DNA of 50,811 nt from Myxococcales bacterium FL481 (GTDB lineage Bacteria; Myxococcota_A; Polyangia; Nannocystales; Nannocystaceae), in the NCBI GenBank assembly GCA_006508105.1, contig QKPP01000207.1, positions 7,056 through 57,866 of the forward strand. Direction: 5' to 3'. Shown piece after piece: positions 29,072-38,407 of the stretch. Both the position numbers and the translations under genes were made by a program. The notes under the pieces are model-generated. The model was not told the origin of the DNA. It ran no database searches and saw only the letters and a list, made by a program, of their open reading frames with translations. Positions within the stretch are counted from its first letter, which is position 1. Each line of letters begins with the position of its first letter.

Positions 29072-30316
29072 ATGGGGAACAGAGCTCGCCGAACCTGCGC
29101 GCTGGCTCTGCTCGGGGCGGGTCTGGCCGCGGGGTCGCCTGCATTCGCTGCGCCACCTCAACCCGAACGACTCGATCACGAGCACATCGGGCGGCAGCTC
29201 AAAGTCGAAGCAGCGATCGGCGCTCGACGTACACGGTCGGCGCAACCTCACCCCCGCCTGCAGACCCGCAGCCCCGACGGCGCGCCGTTGCCCTCGATGC
29301 GACACCCGACGGTACACGCCCAGTCGAGCGCCCACGGGCGGGGAGCCGTCGGATGGTCGGCGGACCTCACCCAACCGCGACACGAGGATCGCCGACGCCG
29401 AGGCGACCCGTCCCCGCCCCCACGAGCCTTCGGCCACAAGCTCGAAGCCGGCACGCGGTTCGTGTTCGACGTTTACATCGCAGGCAACCCGGCCGGGACC
29501 GCCGAAGCGTTCGTCGCCGAGACCAAACCCGATCCCCGGGGTGCCCCGCCGCACGGCCGACCGCTCACCAAACTCGTCGGGCGAGCGACCACCGGAGGCG
29601 TCATGTCGATGCTGGCGACGGTGACCGACGAGATGACCTCGTGGGTCGACGCAGAAACCGGCGCCCCCGTGCTCAACCACAACGTCGTCAAGCGCTCGGG
29701 ACTGATGGCCCCCTACGCCCGCCGCGAAACTCACAGCGTCTACGAAGGGCGCGGGTCGGTGCGGATCGTCGATCGCCGCGACGAACGCGTGCGCAAACTC
29801 AGCAAGCACCTGCCTGAAGACACGCTGGACGCCATGGGCGCCATGGCCTGGGTTCGCTCGTTGCGTCTCGAGCCGGGCGAGCGAGCCAGCGCCCATGCCC
29901 TCGACGGCACTTTGTTGATGCGCATCGACGTGATCAACCGCGGACGCAAGCCACTGCGCCCGATGCCGAGCCTCGGCACCGCGTTGGGACTCGGCGACCA
30001 CAACCTCGAGTTGTTGGAGGGCACCGTGACTCGGGTCGGCCGCCACAAGACACCCAAACCCGACGCCCGCGTCGCCAGCTTTCGGACGTGGGTCTCCACC
30101 GACGATCGCCGCATCATTTTGGCGCTCGAAAGCGACATGTGGCTCGGGGTCATCCGGATCGTATTGTCCCGCTACGACGGGCCGCAGGCCTCGTCGCGTC
30201 GCGCCCACGCGGCCCCGGCGGTCCGGATCAGCGGCTCCACGGGGCCATCAGCGGCCGCAATCGAGTCGGCGGCGTCCGGGCCCGACGCAGCGCCCCACTC
30301 CGCGGGACCTAGATAA
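29072..30316 (+). CDS. Exported DUF3108-family protein
   Basis: A 414-residue protein with a clear Sec signal peptide (R-R-T-C-A-L-A-L-L-G-A-G-L-A-A-G-S-P-A-F-A, cleavage after AFA). A disordered Arg/Pro/His-rich segment runs to about residue 120. The DUF3108 domain starts near F-G-H-K-L-E-A-G-T-R-F-V-F-D-V-Y and has the family's G-N-P-A-G-T-A-E strand and the D-A-E-T-G-A-P turn. The C-terminus is Ala/Ser/Pro-rich. The family is periplasmic or outer-membrane associated in Proteobacteria and has no established biochemical role. It precedes the kinase gene at 30400 on the same strand (83-bp gap), so co-transcription is possible. Confidence 0.8.
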   Translation: MGNRARRTCALALLGAGLAAGSPAFAAPPQPERLDHEHIGRQLKVEAAIGARRTRSAQPHPRLQTRSPDGAPLPSMRHPTVHAQSSAHGRGAVGWSADLTQPRHEDRRRRGDPSPPPRAFGHKLEAGTRFVFDVYIAGNPAGTAEAFVAETKPDPRGAPPHGRPLTKLVGRATTGGVMSMLATVTDEMTSWVDAETGAPVLNHNVVKRSGLMAPYARRETHSVYEGRGSVRIVDRRDERVRKLSKHLPEDTLDAMGAMAWVRSLRLEPGERASAHALDGTLLMRIDVINRGRKPLRPMPSLGTALGLGDHNLELLEGTVTRVGRHKTPKPDARVASFRTWVSTDDRRIILALESDMWLGVIRIVLSRYDGPQASSRRAHAAPAVRISGSTGPSAAAIESAASGPDAAPHSAGPR

Positions 30317-30399
30317 GACGCTTGGCTCGCCCCTGCGGTGACGCCTCGGCGCGACCGGCAATCGGTCGCTAAGGAAGGCGTCGCTGCTACAATTGCGCC

Positions 30400-31746
30400 G
30401 TGGTAGCCGTCCATCCGACGGACTCGTCGCCCCCGACGACACAACAGTACCGACCGCTGTTCAAGCTGGATTCGGGCGGTATGGCCGAGGTGTACGTCGC
30501 CGAGTCCGAGGGCCTCGCCGGGTTCAAAAAGCGCGTTGCGATCAAGCGGATTTTGCCCTCGCTTTTGCGCAACGAGAAGTTCGTGCGCATGTTTTTGGAC
30601 GAGGCGCGGCTCAGCCTGCACCTCAACCACGCGAACATCGTTTCCGTCTTCGATCTCGGCAAGTCAGACAACGCGTACTTCATCGTGATGGAGTACGTCG
30701 AGGGGACGACCCTCAAGACGCTGCTCGAGTTTTGCTCGCGTCACGGTACGCGGGTGCCCGTCCCCGTGACCGTATGGATGCTCAACGAGATCCTCAAGGG
30801 CCTCAACTATGCCCACGAGCTGCGCGACGGCGTCAGCGGCCAGCCGCTGGGCATCGTTCACCGCGACGTCTCGCCGCCCAACGTGCTGGTCTCGTGGAAC
30901 GGCGAGGTCAAACTCACCGACTTTGGGCTCGCCAAGGCCACGACCCAAGCAGAGACCACGGATCCCGGGGTGGTCAAGGGCAAGTTCGCCTACCTCGCCC
31001 CCGAAGCCGCGCATGGCCAAGAGATCGACCGCCGCGCCGACATCTTCGCCGTGGGCATCTTGGCCTGGGAGATGCTGACCGGACGGCGCTTGTTTCTCGG
31101 CGAGACGGACTACGAGACCGTGGAGAACGTGCGCCGAGCAGAGTTTTCTCCGATCCGCCCGCTGAATCCCGACGTCCCGCCCGAGCTCGAACGGATCGTC
31201 GCCAAAGCACTCGCCCGCGATCCCGACGATCGCTACGAAGACTGCAACGCGTTCGCAGATGACCTGGTCGGCGTGCTGTTCGGGCACAGCCTACGCGTGT
31301 CGTCCCGCGACCTCGCCGCGTTGCTCAAACACGTGCGCGCCGAGAAGGCTCAGCGCCCCGAGCCCGACCGATCCGGGTCGAGCAGTGGCAACCTGATCAT
31401 GGACCTGCTGCGCGAAGAGCTGGTGCGCTTCCGTTCGCTCGACGAGTCCGACGAGTCCGCCATCACCGCTACCGGAGCGCTTCCTCTCGACCAATTCGGT
31501 CTCGACGACACCCCGGTGTTCGGGACCGAAGACCCGGCCTTGCCGCCCGGCTCATTCTCCCGCGAGCTGACGCCCACGTCGTGTTCGCGACCGTCGGTCG
31601 TGGGGTCGGTCACGGGCCCATTCGTTCCCGTACGAGCGGGCGGCCCCGCCCCGAATCGAGCGCCCGACGGGTTGCGGTGGCTCCTCGGGGGACTCCTCGC
31701 CATCGCCGTGATGACCGGGGCGTATCTTTATCTCGTCGCACCCTAG
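30400..31746 (+). CDS. Membrane-anchored serine/threonine protein kinase
   Basis: A 448-residue Hanks-type kinase with a GTG start. The nucleotide loop reads L-D-S-G-G-M-A-E-V-Y, with Asp where the first Gly normally sits, a change often seen in myxobacterial kinases. Other motifs are V-A-I-K-R-I, the catalytic loop H-R-D-V-S-P-P-N-V-L-V, L-T-D-F-G-L-A-K, and the APE region L-A-P-E-A-A-H-G. After the kinase domain (about 20-290) comes a linker of about 125 residues rich in Ser, Asp and Pro. A single C-terminal transmembrane helix follows (L-L-G-G-L-L-A-I-A-V-M-T-G-A-Y-L-Y-L), with only three residues beyond it. The catalytic domain is thus cytoplasmic and tail-anchored. Targets are unknown. 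Confidence 0.9.
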   Translation: MVAVHPTDSSPPTTQQYRPLFKLDSGGMAEVYVAESEGLAGFKKRVAIKRILPSLLRNEKFVRMFLDEARLSLHLNHANIVSVFDLGKSDNAYFIVMEYVEGTTLKTLLEFCSRHGTRVPVPVTVWMLNEILKGLNYAHELRDGVSGQPLGIVHRDVSPPNVLVSWNGEVKLTDFGLAKATTQAETTDPGVVKGKFAYLAPEAAHGQEIDRRADIFAVGILAWEMLTGRRLFLGETDYETVENVRRAEFSPIRPLNPDVPPELERIVAKALARDPDDRYEDCNAFADDLVGVLFGHSLRVSSRDLAALLKHVRAEKAQRPEPDRSGSSSGNLIMDLLREELVRFRSLDESDESAITATGALPLDQFGLDDTPVFGTEDPALPPGSFSRELTPTSCSRPSVVGSVTGPFVPVRAGGPAPNRAPDGLRWLLGGLLAIAVMTGAYLYLVAP

Positions 31747-32026
31747 GCGCCGAAAAGCCGCGCCGCCCATCGCCGGATCCACATCCCGACGGGGTTGACC
31801 AGAGGCGCTGGTCGGGTTCCGGTCGGGCCCGCCAACGCTGCGTGATCGCGTCCACTAGCGCCGCTTGGCTACGCGTTTGGCCCCGTCCGGCCGGTCCGAT
31901 GGGCGCCTCGCGCCCGGCGTGCGCCGGCTACCCTCTGCCGGCCGATCCGGTCGGCTCTGCAGCCCGTCGCGGTCCGGACGCGATAGGCCGCTCAAGTCTG
32001 CGTCGTCCCACGTCGATGCCAAACAC

Positions 32027-33004
32027 GTGGGCCTTCCCAAAGAAGACGAAGCGACCGAGCAACGCCCCTGTACCGTGCACGCGTACCCATGGGCCGAGGC
32101 GAACCTGATCTCTTTTGTCACGCACCCGGGTGTGGGGCGGGTTTTGTGTGTCGGTGGTGGCCTGACGGGAGGGGTCAAAGAAACCCTCAGTGGGGCCGGC
32201 TACGAGGTGGGCGCGCTGCCGTTGTCGATTGCGAACAGCTCGCTACCACAGGCCGCGTCGACGTTTCTGCCCGATCTGATCTACGTCGACCTCAGCGAAG
32301 ACGAAGCGACGGCGCTCGACGTCCTCGGCGAGTTCGCGGCCGACCCCCGCACCCAGGACCTGCCGGTCGTGGCGTTGGTCGCCCTCGATGCCCAGGAGCT
32401 GGTCATCGACGACGCGTACACCCGCAGCGGGTGCGACTTTTTTCGTGTCGGCCACAGCTCCGTGGAGTTACTGGCTCGCACCAACCTCCTCGTCCGCATG
32501 GCGCGACCCGCCAACCAGCTCGTCGCCCACCGTGCGTCCCCATTGCCGCGAGCCGAAGCGGCGAACGATCCCGGCGGCGGCGTCGATCTACTCGATGGGG
32601 CGACGGGGCTGTACTCGCCCAGCTACTTCATGCACCGCCTGCCCACCGAGGTTTCACGGGCACGTCGCTACGATCGCGAGCTGTCCGTCATCGCCATTCG
32701 CTGCCCGGCGGCTCATGGTGACGAAGCAACCACGGTCAAAATCGCCGGCATCTTGCGTCAGCATGTCCGCGGCCCCGACGTGGCCAGCCAGCTCGAACCA
32801 GACGTGTTCGCGTTGCTGTTGCCAGAGGCCGCGCCGGAGCGACTCGACACGCTGCGTAGCCGGATCCGCCGCGAACTCGACGACGCGGAGTTGCCCCATG
32901 GGTTCGGCGTCACGGGGCTCGACCGGGACAACACCTCATCGCCGGCCGGCTTGCTCAACCAAGCGATCGAACTCGCGGACGTCGAGTTGTCGAAGGCCCA
33001 ATAG
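32027..33004 (+). CDS. Degenerate receiver-GGDEF protein
   Basis: A signalling protein of about 325 residues. The start is uncertain: GTG 32027 is preferred to TTG 31865. The N-terminal half is receiver-like (V-L-C-V-G-G-G-L, P-D-L-I-Y-V-D-L-S with the acceptor-type Asp, D-L-P-V-V-A-L-V). It lacks the usual Thr/Ser and Lys switch residues. The C-terminal half begins like a GGDEF domain (D-G-A-T-G-L-Y-S-P-S-Y-F, R-A-R-R-Y-D-R-E-L-S-V-I-A-I). Where G-G-D-E-F should be, it reads L-E-P-D-V-F, so diguanylate cyclase activity is not expected. It may act as a scaffold or as a c-di-GMP-independent signalling adaptor. It stands apart from the kinase upstream by 280 bp. Confidence 0.75.
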   Translation: MGLPKEDEATEQRPCTVHAYPWAEANLISFVTHPGVGRVLCVGGGLTGGVKETLSGAGYEVGALPLSIANSSLPQAASTFLPDLIYVDLSEDEATALDVLGEFAADPRTQDLPVVALVALDAQELVIDDAYTRSGCDFFRVGHSSVELLARTNLLVRMARPANQLVAHRASPLPRAEAANDPGGGVDLLDGATGLYSPSYFMHRLPTEVSRARRYDRELSVIAIRCPAAHGDEATTVKIAGILRQHVRGPDVASQLEPDVFALLLPEAAPERLDTLRSRIRRELDDAELPHGFGVTGLDRDNTSSPAGLLNQAIELADVELSKAQ

Positions 33005-33078
33005 CCGGCCCCGCGAGCGCGGACTACCCGTTGCCGGTGACACGCCGGCCGCGGCCGAGCGGGGCCGAAGGCAACCCG

Positions 33079-33315
33079 CTAGGTGGTCGCCACGCGGATC
33101 TTGCGACCATCTGAATCGGTGAAATTGCCGGTGACGATCATGATGATATCGATGATCGTCCACACGCCAAAGCCACCGAGCGTGATCAGCTGCAAAAGCC
33201 CCGTCAGCACCTTGCCCGCATAGAAACGGTGAACGCCGAACGTCCCGAAAAAGAAGGCCAGCAGGATCGTCGGCACGAAACCTTTGTCGCTGTACGAAAC
33301 GAGAGAGTTTTCCAT
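33079..33315 (-). CDS. TM2-domain membrane protein
   Basis: A 78-residue protein with two transmembrane helices joined by a short loop. It carries the TM2 signature: L-A-F-F-F-G-T-F-G-V-H-R-F-Y-A-G-K then W-T-I-I-D-I-I-M-I. TM2 proteins occur widely in bacteria with no defined biochemical role. It lies 33 bp downstream of another TM2 gene, likely in one transcript. Confidence 0.85.
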   Translation of the reverse strand: MENSLVSYSDKGFVPTILLAFFFGTFGVHRFYAGKVLTGLLQLITLGGFGVWTIIDIIMIVTGNFTDSDGRKIRVATT

Positions 33316-33348
33316 AGTGGGTCAGCTCCAGCAGCAGGGAGGGAACGG

Positions 33349-33681
33349 TCAATCGAGTTTTTGTCCGGGGTACGCAACAACACGACCCGAACCGTCTTTG
33401 AAGCGGCCGATGAAGAGCAGAGAGGTCACCACGATGGTGTGCAGCAGGTCGAGACCCATGAACGCAAGCCCGGTCAACGGGGCCTCGGCCACGAGGAATG
33501 AGTACGCTGCCGAGGCCGTGAGCCCTACGTCGAGCAAGCCCTCCCCCCAGCGACGTAGATAGAAGTGCTGCACCCCAAGCACGCCGAAGATGGCCGACAG
33601 ACACACGGCAACGACGTAGCTGCGATCGGAGGCTTGTGGTCGTCGCGCAACGCTCATGTCGTCCGCTGGCACCAAACTCAT
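33349..33681 (-). CDS. Second TM2-like membrane protein
   Basis: A 110-residue protein from the ATG at 33681; the longer open frame to 34557 crosses the gamma-carbonic anhydrase gene and is a shadow. It has a short charged N-terminus, then V-C-L-S-A-I-F-G-V-L-G-V-Q-H-F-Y-L-R-R-W-G, the TM2-type H-F-Y motif. Two further hydrophobic segments follow, and the C-terminus is F-K-D-G-S-G-R-V-V. The following TM2 protein ends similarly, with F-T-D-S-D-G-R-K-I. The two are probably an old tandem duplication. Function unknown. Confidence 0.8.
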   Translation of the reverse strand: MSLVPADDMSVARRPQASDRSYVVAVCLSAIFGVLGVQHFYLRRWGEGLLDVGLTASAAYSFLVAEAPLTGLAFMGLDLLHTIVVTSLLFIGRFKDGSGRVVAYPGQKLD

Positions 33682-33834
33682 CCACACACCGTAGCGCATT
33701 CGCCACGAGGGATGAAGGTGTCGCCGCAATGGGTCCACATCGCCGCGCGCGGCCGGTTCGCGGGCTCCCTCGCCCCGGCACACCGAGGGTCCGGCCCCCG
33801 GGACCGGCCCGATTCGACATGGTACGATCCGCGC

Positions 33835-34371
33835 GTGATCTCTGCATTTCGGGGCGCAAATCCCCAGATCCACGAACTGGCGTATGTGCACCCCGCGGCG
33901 GTCCTCATCGGCGATGTGCGCATTGGCCAAGAGTCCAGCGTGTGGCCAAACGCGACCCTGCGCGGTGACGACGGGCCGATCGTGGTCGGCGAACAGACCT
34001 CCATTCAAGACAACGTGGTCATCCACTGCGTTCGCGGCCGATCGCACACGACCATCGGCTCGCGCGTGACCGTCGGACACAGTGCTGTGTTGCACGGCTG
34101 CACCATCGCTGACGACGTGCTGATCGGGATGGGTGCGATCATCTTGGACGAGGCTCGCATCGAACCGGGGGTGATCGTCGCCGCGGGCACGGTGGTCTCG
34201 CCGGGCAAGACCATTCCGGCGGACAGTCTGGTGGTGGGCAATCCGTTTCGTGTGCTGCGCCGTTGCCGAGAGCAGGACCGGGAGCTCATCGCGTTCAGCT
34301 GGCGCGAGTACGTGCAACGGGCCCGGGACTACCGGGGGGAACCGGCAGAGGAAGACCCGCCAACCAGGTGA
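33835..34371 (+). CDS. Gamma-class carbonic anhydrase-like left-handed beta-helix protein
   Basis: A 178-residue protein starting at GTG 33835, directly before V-I-S-A-F-R-G-A-N-P. It is built of hexapeptide repeats (V-H-P-A-A-V-L-I-G-D-V-R-I-G, S-V-W-P-N-A-T-L-R-G-D). The gamma-carbonic-anhydrase zinc ligands are present: one His in N-V-V-I-H-C and two in V-G-H-S-A-V-L-H-G. The C-terminal helix (R-E-L-I-A-F-S-W-R-E-Y) is normal. It most resembles the short YrdA/PaaY-type proteins, which lack the Cam acidic loop. Zinc-dependent CO2 hydration or a thioesterase role is inferred from the family. It is divergent from the TM2 pair. Confidence 0.9.
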   Translation: MISAFRGANPQIHELAYVHPAAVLIGDVRIGQESSVWPNATLRGDDGPIVVGEQTSIQDNVVIHCVRGRSHTTIGSRVTVGHSAVLHGCTIADDVLIGMGAIILDEARIEPGVIVAAGTVVSPGKTIPADSLVVGNPFRVLRRCREQDRELIAFSWREYVQRARDYRGEPAEEDPPTR

Positions 34372-34691
34372 TCCCGCGGCGGCGCGCAGCGATCGTCCTC
34401 GTGCGATCGTGGACCGTCCACAAGACGCTTGTCGCCACCGAGCGGACGGTGGCCGGCGCCCGCTTTGTCGGCGTCGTGGCCCCGCATCGTCGGCGCCCCG
34501 ACGCCGCGCGAGTCGATCCTCGAGGCCCGATAGGCGATTCATACACCACCGCTGCAATATCTCCTGCGACGATGGAATTGTCGGTTTGAGCCCGACAGGC
34601 CAGGCATCAGCGCTCGCCGAGCTTGTTCCCTGTCACCGCGTTGCCGCGGAGCTGTCGCTACCCACGCGCTTGAGCACCGTACAAGACCGAC
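34372..34691. other. Gap between the carbonic anhydrase and RCC1-like genes
   Basis: This 320-bp stretch shows no supported gene; the frames are short and of shadow composition. Part of it, around 34540-34590, is less GC-rich than its surroundings and may contain the promoter of the downstream lipoprotein. I could not place -10/-35 elements with confidence. Confidence 0.4.
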
Positions 34692-37208
34692 GTGACCCGA
34701 CCCCTACGGCCCATCCTGCCATTCGTTCTAGTAACAGCTTGCCCCACGCTGTGGGTGAACGCTGGATGCGAACGTCCGCCGCGAAGCCTCGACAACGAGG
34801 CACGAGACGCGACCTCCTGGGGAACGGAGACCCGCAGCCTCGCGACCGATCACCAAGCCGCCATCGCCCGAGCCTGCGCGAAATCAGCGAGTACGGCGAG
34901 CCGACGGGTCGACGCCGCGCCCCCCGGGCTCGCCGCACCAACCCTGCTCAGCGACCGCGAGGTCTACGGGATCGGTCTCGCGCCACAGGGCACCGAGTCC
35001 GGCGGCACCGTGCTGTTTGAGCCCGACCGCGGTGGCGAGCACCTGATCTATCTTGGCACCCCGCGGATGCCCCTCTCCGTGCGCGAGCTCAGCACGGGCG
35101 CGACAATCGAGCCCAACGATGACGCGTGGCTCGACTGCGACAAACTCAAGCGAGCCTTGTCCTTCGACTTTGAGCGCGGTGAAACCTACGCGCTCTCATT
35201 CGGCCCGATCGCGCCGCAGCGCTGGGTGAGGCTCTACGCCCAGGTTCCCGAGCGTGATATCCGCTGCGACGAGATCCCGGCCTCGAGCCAGGTCGACCGG
35301 GCGTGCGAGGGGCGTTTTGCCTCCACGTCCGTCTACACCGGCGACCACCAGCGACCAGAACTCGAAGTCGAACGGGTGTACGTGCTCGACATGGACTGGC
35401 ACGACGAGTCGAACGAGGCGGTCTTCGTGCCGCCCCACTCGGGCCGCTACGACCTCTACCTCGGCGCTCCGAACATCGCGTACTCCCTGGTGCAAGACGG
35501 GACCGAAACACCACTGGTCCCGATGTGCAACACGCCGTTCGACGAGGTCGTCTGCGACGCCTACCGTGCTGTCCACTCGTACGATCTTGTAGGCGGCGTA
35601 CCGCACACCCTCGCGGTCGCGCCGGACGAGGTTCACCACGGGCTTCACCACCTTCGCGTCGCGTTCTACCCGGCCAGCGCGATGTGTGACGCCGACAACG
35701 GCGGCTGTGACCCGTTGACCACGTGCGAGCCGGTGGGCGACCACGAGCGCGTCTGCGGTCCGTGCCCGGCGGGCTACAGCGGCCACGGCGAGACCGGCTG
35801 CGTCGATATCGACGAGTGTCGCGAAGACACCGATGTATGCGACGACGACCCCGACGCGTGCGTCAACCTCGAGGGCGCCTACGACTGCGTCTGCCCCGAA
35901 GACGCGCCGGGTGTGGGCGTCGGGTCCGAGGGTTGCGGCGGCGAGCCCTCCCCCGCGCTGACCCTCGGCTACCAGTTCGGTTGCGCGGTATGGGACGACG
36001 GGGCCATGAAGTGTTGGGGCAACAACGACCACGGGCAGCTCGGTCTCGGTGACCGCGAGAACCGGGGGGACGAACCGGGCGAAATGGGCCCCGAGCTGCC
36101 GTTTGTCGCGACGGATGGTCCGGTGCGGCAAGCCGCCACCGCGTTCGCGTCGACCTGCGCGTTGGGCGAAGACGGGCGGGTACGATGCTGGGGGTCGAAC
36201 GATCACGGGCAGTTGGGCATCGGGTCATCGACCTCGCGCATCGGCACGGCCCCGGCGGAGATGGGCCCCGGCCTCCATCCGGTGGCGCTGGGAACCGACG
36301 TCCGCGCGGCCAAGCTAGCCGCGACCGGCGACTCGTACTGTGCGCTGACCGAGGACGACGCGATCAAATGCTGGGGCCGCAATCGTTGGGGGCAGCTCGG
36401 CGTCGGCGACACACGGGACCGAGGAGAGCAGCCCGAAGATCTCGGCGACGCGCTCGCGGCCGTCGATCTCGGTTCCGAGTTCGTTCCGGTGGACCTCACC
36501 TGCGGCTGGGCCAGTTGCTGCGCTCGGTCCGAAGCCGGCGAGCTCAAGTGCTGGGGCAGCAACTACTACGGCGACCTTGGGCTTGGCCTCGCGTCCGGTC
36601 AGCACATCGGCGATGAGCCGGGGGAGATGGGCGACACGCTCCCCGCCGTCGATCTCGGCACCGATCGGAGCGCGACGTCGATCGTCGCCCACGATCACGG
36701 GTTTTGTGCCCTCCTCGACGATGGTGGCCTCAAATGCTGGGGTCGGGGCACGGATGGCGCGACTGGGCTCGGCGTCGACACCAACTGGGGAGACGCCCCC
36801 GGTGAGATGGGGGACAACCTCCCCTATGTGGATCTCGGCCCCGACCAGCGCCCGCTCGCCATCGCCCAATCGCGAGGCTCGGTGGTGTGTGCGGTCTTGC
36901 CGGTCGGCGCGCTCAAGTGCTGGGGGATCCCGTTTCAGGGCTCGCTGGGCTTCCCCTCTCCCAGTCCAGTCGGCGACAGCGCCGACGAGATGGGGGATTT
37001 CCTCCCGTTCATCGCCCTGGGCACGGGCCGAGCGGTGGCCGCGGCCTATCGAGGCCACGTGCACGGCTGCGTCCTCTTGGACAACGGTGCCGTCAAGTGC
37101 TGGGGCTCGAACCGCGCCGGAGCCTTGGGACTGGGCGACACCCAGCATCGAGGTTGGCGCGACGGCGAAATGGGGGATGCGCTGCCAGAGGTTGACCTGG
37201 GGCGCTAG
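34692..37208 (+). CDS. Lipoprotein with calcium-binding EGF-like module and seven RCC1-like repeats
   Basis: An 838-residue exported protein starting at GTG 34692. A signal peptide ends at V-T-A-C, an acceptable lipobox. Residues of about 80-320 form two or three beta-rich domains of unknown type. A Cys-rich block at about 325-420 includes V-D-I-D-E-C and C-V-N-L-E-G-A-Y-D-C-V-C, the calcium-binding EGF pattern. From about 425 to the end there are seven repeats of roughly 55 residues containing C-A-x-x-x-x-G-x-x-K-C-W-G, then G-x-L-G-x-G and E-M-G-x-x-L-P. This is the RCC1/BLIP-II propeller type common in myxobacteria. It is probably a surface adhesin or binding protein; the ligand is unknown. 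Confidence 0.85.
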   Translation: MTRPLRPILPFVLVTACPTLWVNAGCERPPRSLDNEARDATSWGTETRSLATDHQAAIARACAKSASTASRRVDAAPPGLAAPTLLSDREVYGIGLAPQGTESGGTVLFEPDRGGEHLIYLGTPRMPLSVRELSTGATIEPNDDAWLDCDKLKRALSFDFERGETYALSFGPIAPQRWVRLYAQVPERDIRCDEIPASSQVDRACEGRFASTSVYTGDHQRPELEVERVYVLDMDWHDESNEAVFVPPHSGRYDLYLGAPNIAYSLVQDGTETPLVPMCNTPFDEVVCDAYRAVHSYDLVGGVPHTLAVAPDEVHHGLHHLRVAFYPASAMCDADNGGCDPLTTCEPVGDHERVCGPCPAGYSGHGETGCVDIDECREDTDVCDDDPDACVNLEGAYDCVCPEDAPGVGVGSEGCGGEPSPALTLGYQFGCAVWDDGAMKCWGNNDHGQLGLGDRENRGDEPGEMGPELPFVATDGPVRQAATAFASTCALGEDGRVRCWGSNDHGQLGIGSSTSRIGTAPAEMGPGLHPVALGTDVRAAKLAATGDSYCALTEDDAIKCWGRNRWGQLGVGDTRDRGEQPEDLGDALAAVDLGSEFVPVDLTCGWASCCARSEAGELKCWGSNYYGDLGLGLASGQHIGDEPGEMGDTLPAVDLGTDRSATSIVAHDHGFCALLDDGGLKCWGRGTDGATGLGVDTNWGDAPGEMGDNLPYVDLGPDQRPLAIAQSRGSVVCAVLPVGALKCWGIPFQGSLGFPSPSPVGDSADEMGDFLPFIALGTGRAVAAAYRGHVHGCVLLDNGAVKCWGSNRAGALGLGDTQHRGWRDGEMGDALPEVDLGR

Positions 37209-37348
37209 TCCCACGGGTCGCGATCGCCCATGCTCGAGGGCGTCGAGCCCGACGCTGCGGCGCTGCCGACGGGACGACCGCGAGACCGCGCCGACTGTCG
37301 ATCGATTCTCCGCGTGGCGCTACGTGATAGCCACTTGGAGTGACCATC

Positions 37349-38188
37349 ATGCACTGCGTGAATCTGAACATGCTTCCCAGACTGTCATCCTCCGCGTCTC
37401 GCTGCGGCGCCGCCCTGGCGGCCATCGTCGCCACGGTCGCCGCATGCGACAAGCCCGGCGACAGCCCACTTCTGGGGCGGCAGTTTCTCTCACAAATGGT
37501 CGAGATCGGCGGCCAGCCTCAGGACTTGGTCCCGAACACTACCTTGTCACTCTCGTTCAGCGAAGCGGACTCGTACCTGGGCGGCGAAGGTCGGCTCAGC
37601 GCGCATGCGGGGTGCAACACATTCAGTGCCGGCTACACGCTCCAAGGCGACAGACTCGTCCTACACGGCGGTGCGGCGACCGAGATTGGCTGCCCCGAGC
37701 CACTCGCCGCACAAGACACGTGGTACTTCGCTTTGCTCGGCGCCGAGCCAACGCTGCACCTCGACGGGAACCACCTGGTCCTCGACCAGCTAGGCCCACA
37801 GCACACGCGAATCGAGTACCTCGACAAGGAGGTGGTCACCCCTGATCGACCCCTGGTCGGCCCCGTGTGGGAGATCGATTCTGTGATCGAAGGCGACGCC
37901 GCTTGGGAAGCACCGGGCGGTACGATGGAGTTTTTCGCCAACGGAACGGTGGACGTGTACAGCGGATGCAACTGGGCGACCAGCGACTATACGGTCGAAG
38001 ACGATACGCTGCGACTGTCCGGTCTCGCTCTTACCGAAATCTGGTGCGGCGAGCCATCCGCCCGCCTCGAAGCGGTCCTCTATGCCTTATTTGCCGCCGG
38101 CAATCCGGTGCACTGGGAAATCGACGACGTCCGGCTGCGCATCGATGCCGATGACCACGGTCTGCGCCTACGCGCGCACGAAGACTAG
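37349..38188 (+). CDS. Lipoprotein with two META/HslJ domains
   Basis: A 279-residue protein. A GGAG Shine-Dalgarno lies eight bases before the ATG at 37349; a GTG at 37340 and an ATG at 37370 are alternatives. The signal peptide ends A-T-V-A-A-C, a good lipobox. Two META (HslJ-type) domains follow, about 40-155 and 160-270. Each has the G-C-N core (H-A-G-C-N-T-F-S-A-G-Y and Y-S-G-C-N-W-A-T), a strand ending in E-I-G-C or E-I-W-C-G, and an L-x-L-x-x repeat. Family members are envelope-stress-linked, but no molecular role is known. It follows the RCC1 lipoprotein on the same strand. Confidence 0.85.
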   Translation: MHCVNLNMLPRLSSSASRCGAALAAIVATVAACDKPGDSPLLGRQFLSQMVEIGGQPQDLVPNTTLSLSFSEADSYLGGEGRLSAHAGCNTFSAGYTLQGDRLVLHGGAATEIGCPEPLAAQDTWYFALLGAEPTLHLDGNHLVLDQLGPQHTRIEYLDKEVVTPDRPLVGPVWEIDSVIEGDAAWEAPGGTMEFFANGTVDVYSGCNWATSDYTVEDDTLRLSGLALTEIWCGEPSARLEAVLYALFAAGNPVHWEIDDVRLRIDADDHGLRLRAHED

Positions 38189-38222
38189 CCACCAGCCAGA
38201 TCTCGGCAACGGCTAGGCAACA

Positions 38223-38240
38223 GGGGCGGCTAGCCGCCCC
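38223..38240 (+). terminator. 18-bp perfect palindrome, possible terminator
   Basis: The sequence ggggcggctagccgcccc is perfectly self-complementary and lies 35 bp after the META lipoprotein stop. It could form a strong hairpin in RNA. No T-tract follows, so it is a terminator candidate only by position. Confidence 0.4.
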
Positions 38241-38407
38241 GACCGACGAGATCTTCGACACCGCTGGGCCCGCAGCGCCCGCCGGCGTCATCCGCCACTG
38301 GTCGGCATGCGACCCACCGCTACAGCGGGTCGAGCCCGCTCGTCGTCTCGTTCAGTTGTCACAGTCGCCGGTCCTCGGGCGCATCGCAGTTCCGATACCG
38401 TGGATCC

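Noticed and set aside
33349-34557. Single 402-residue reverse-strand protein
   Set aside because: Its N-terminal two thirds are antisense to the gamma-carbonic anhydrase gene; only the last 110 residues have a TM2 signature.
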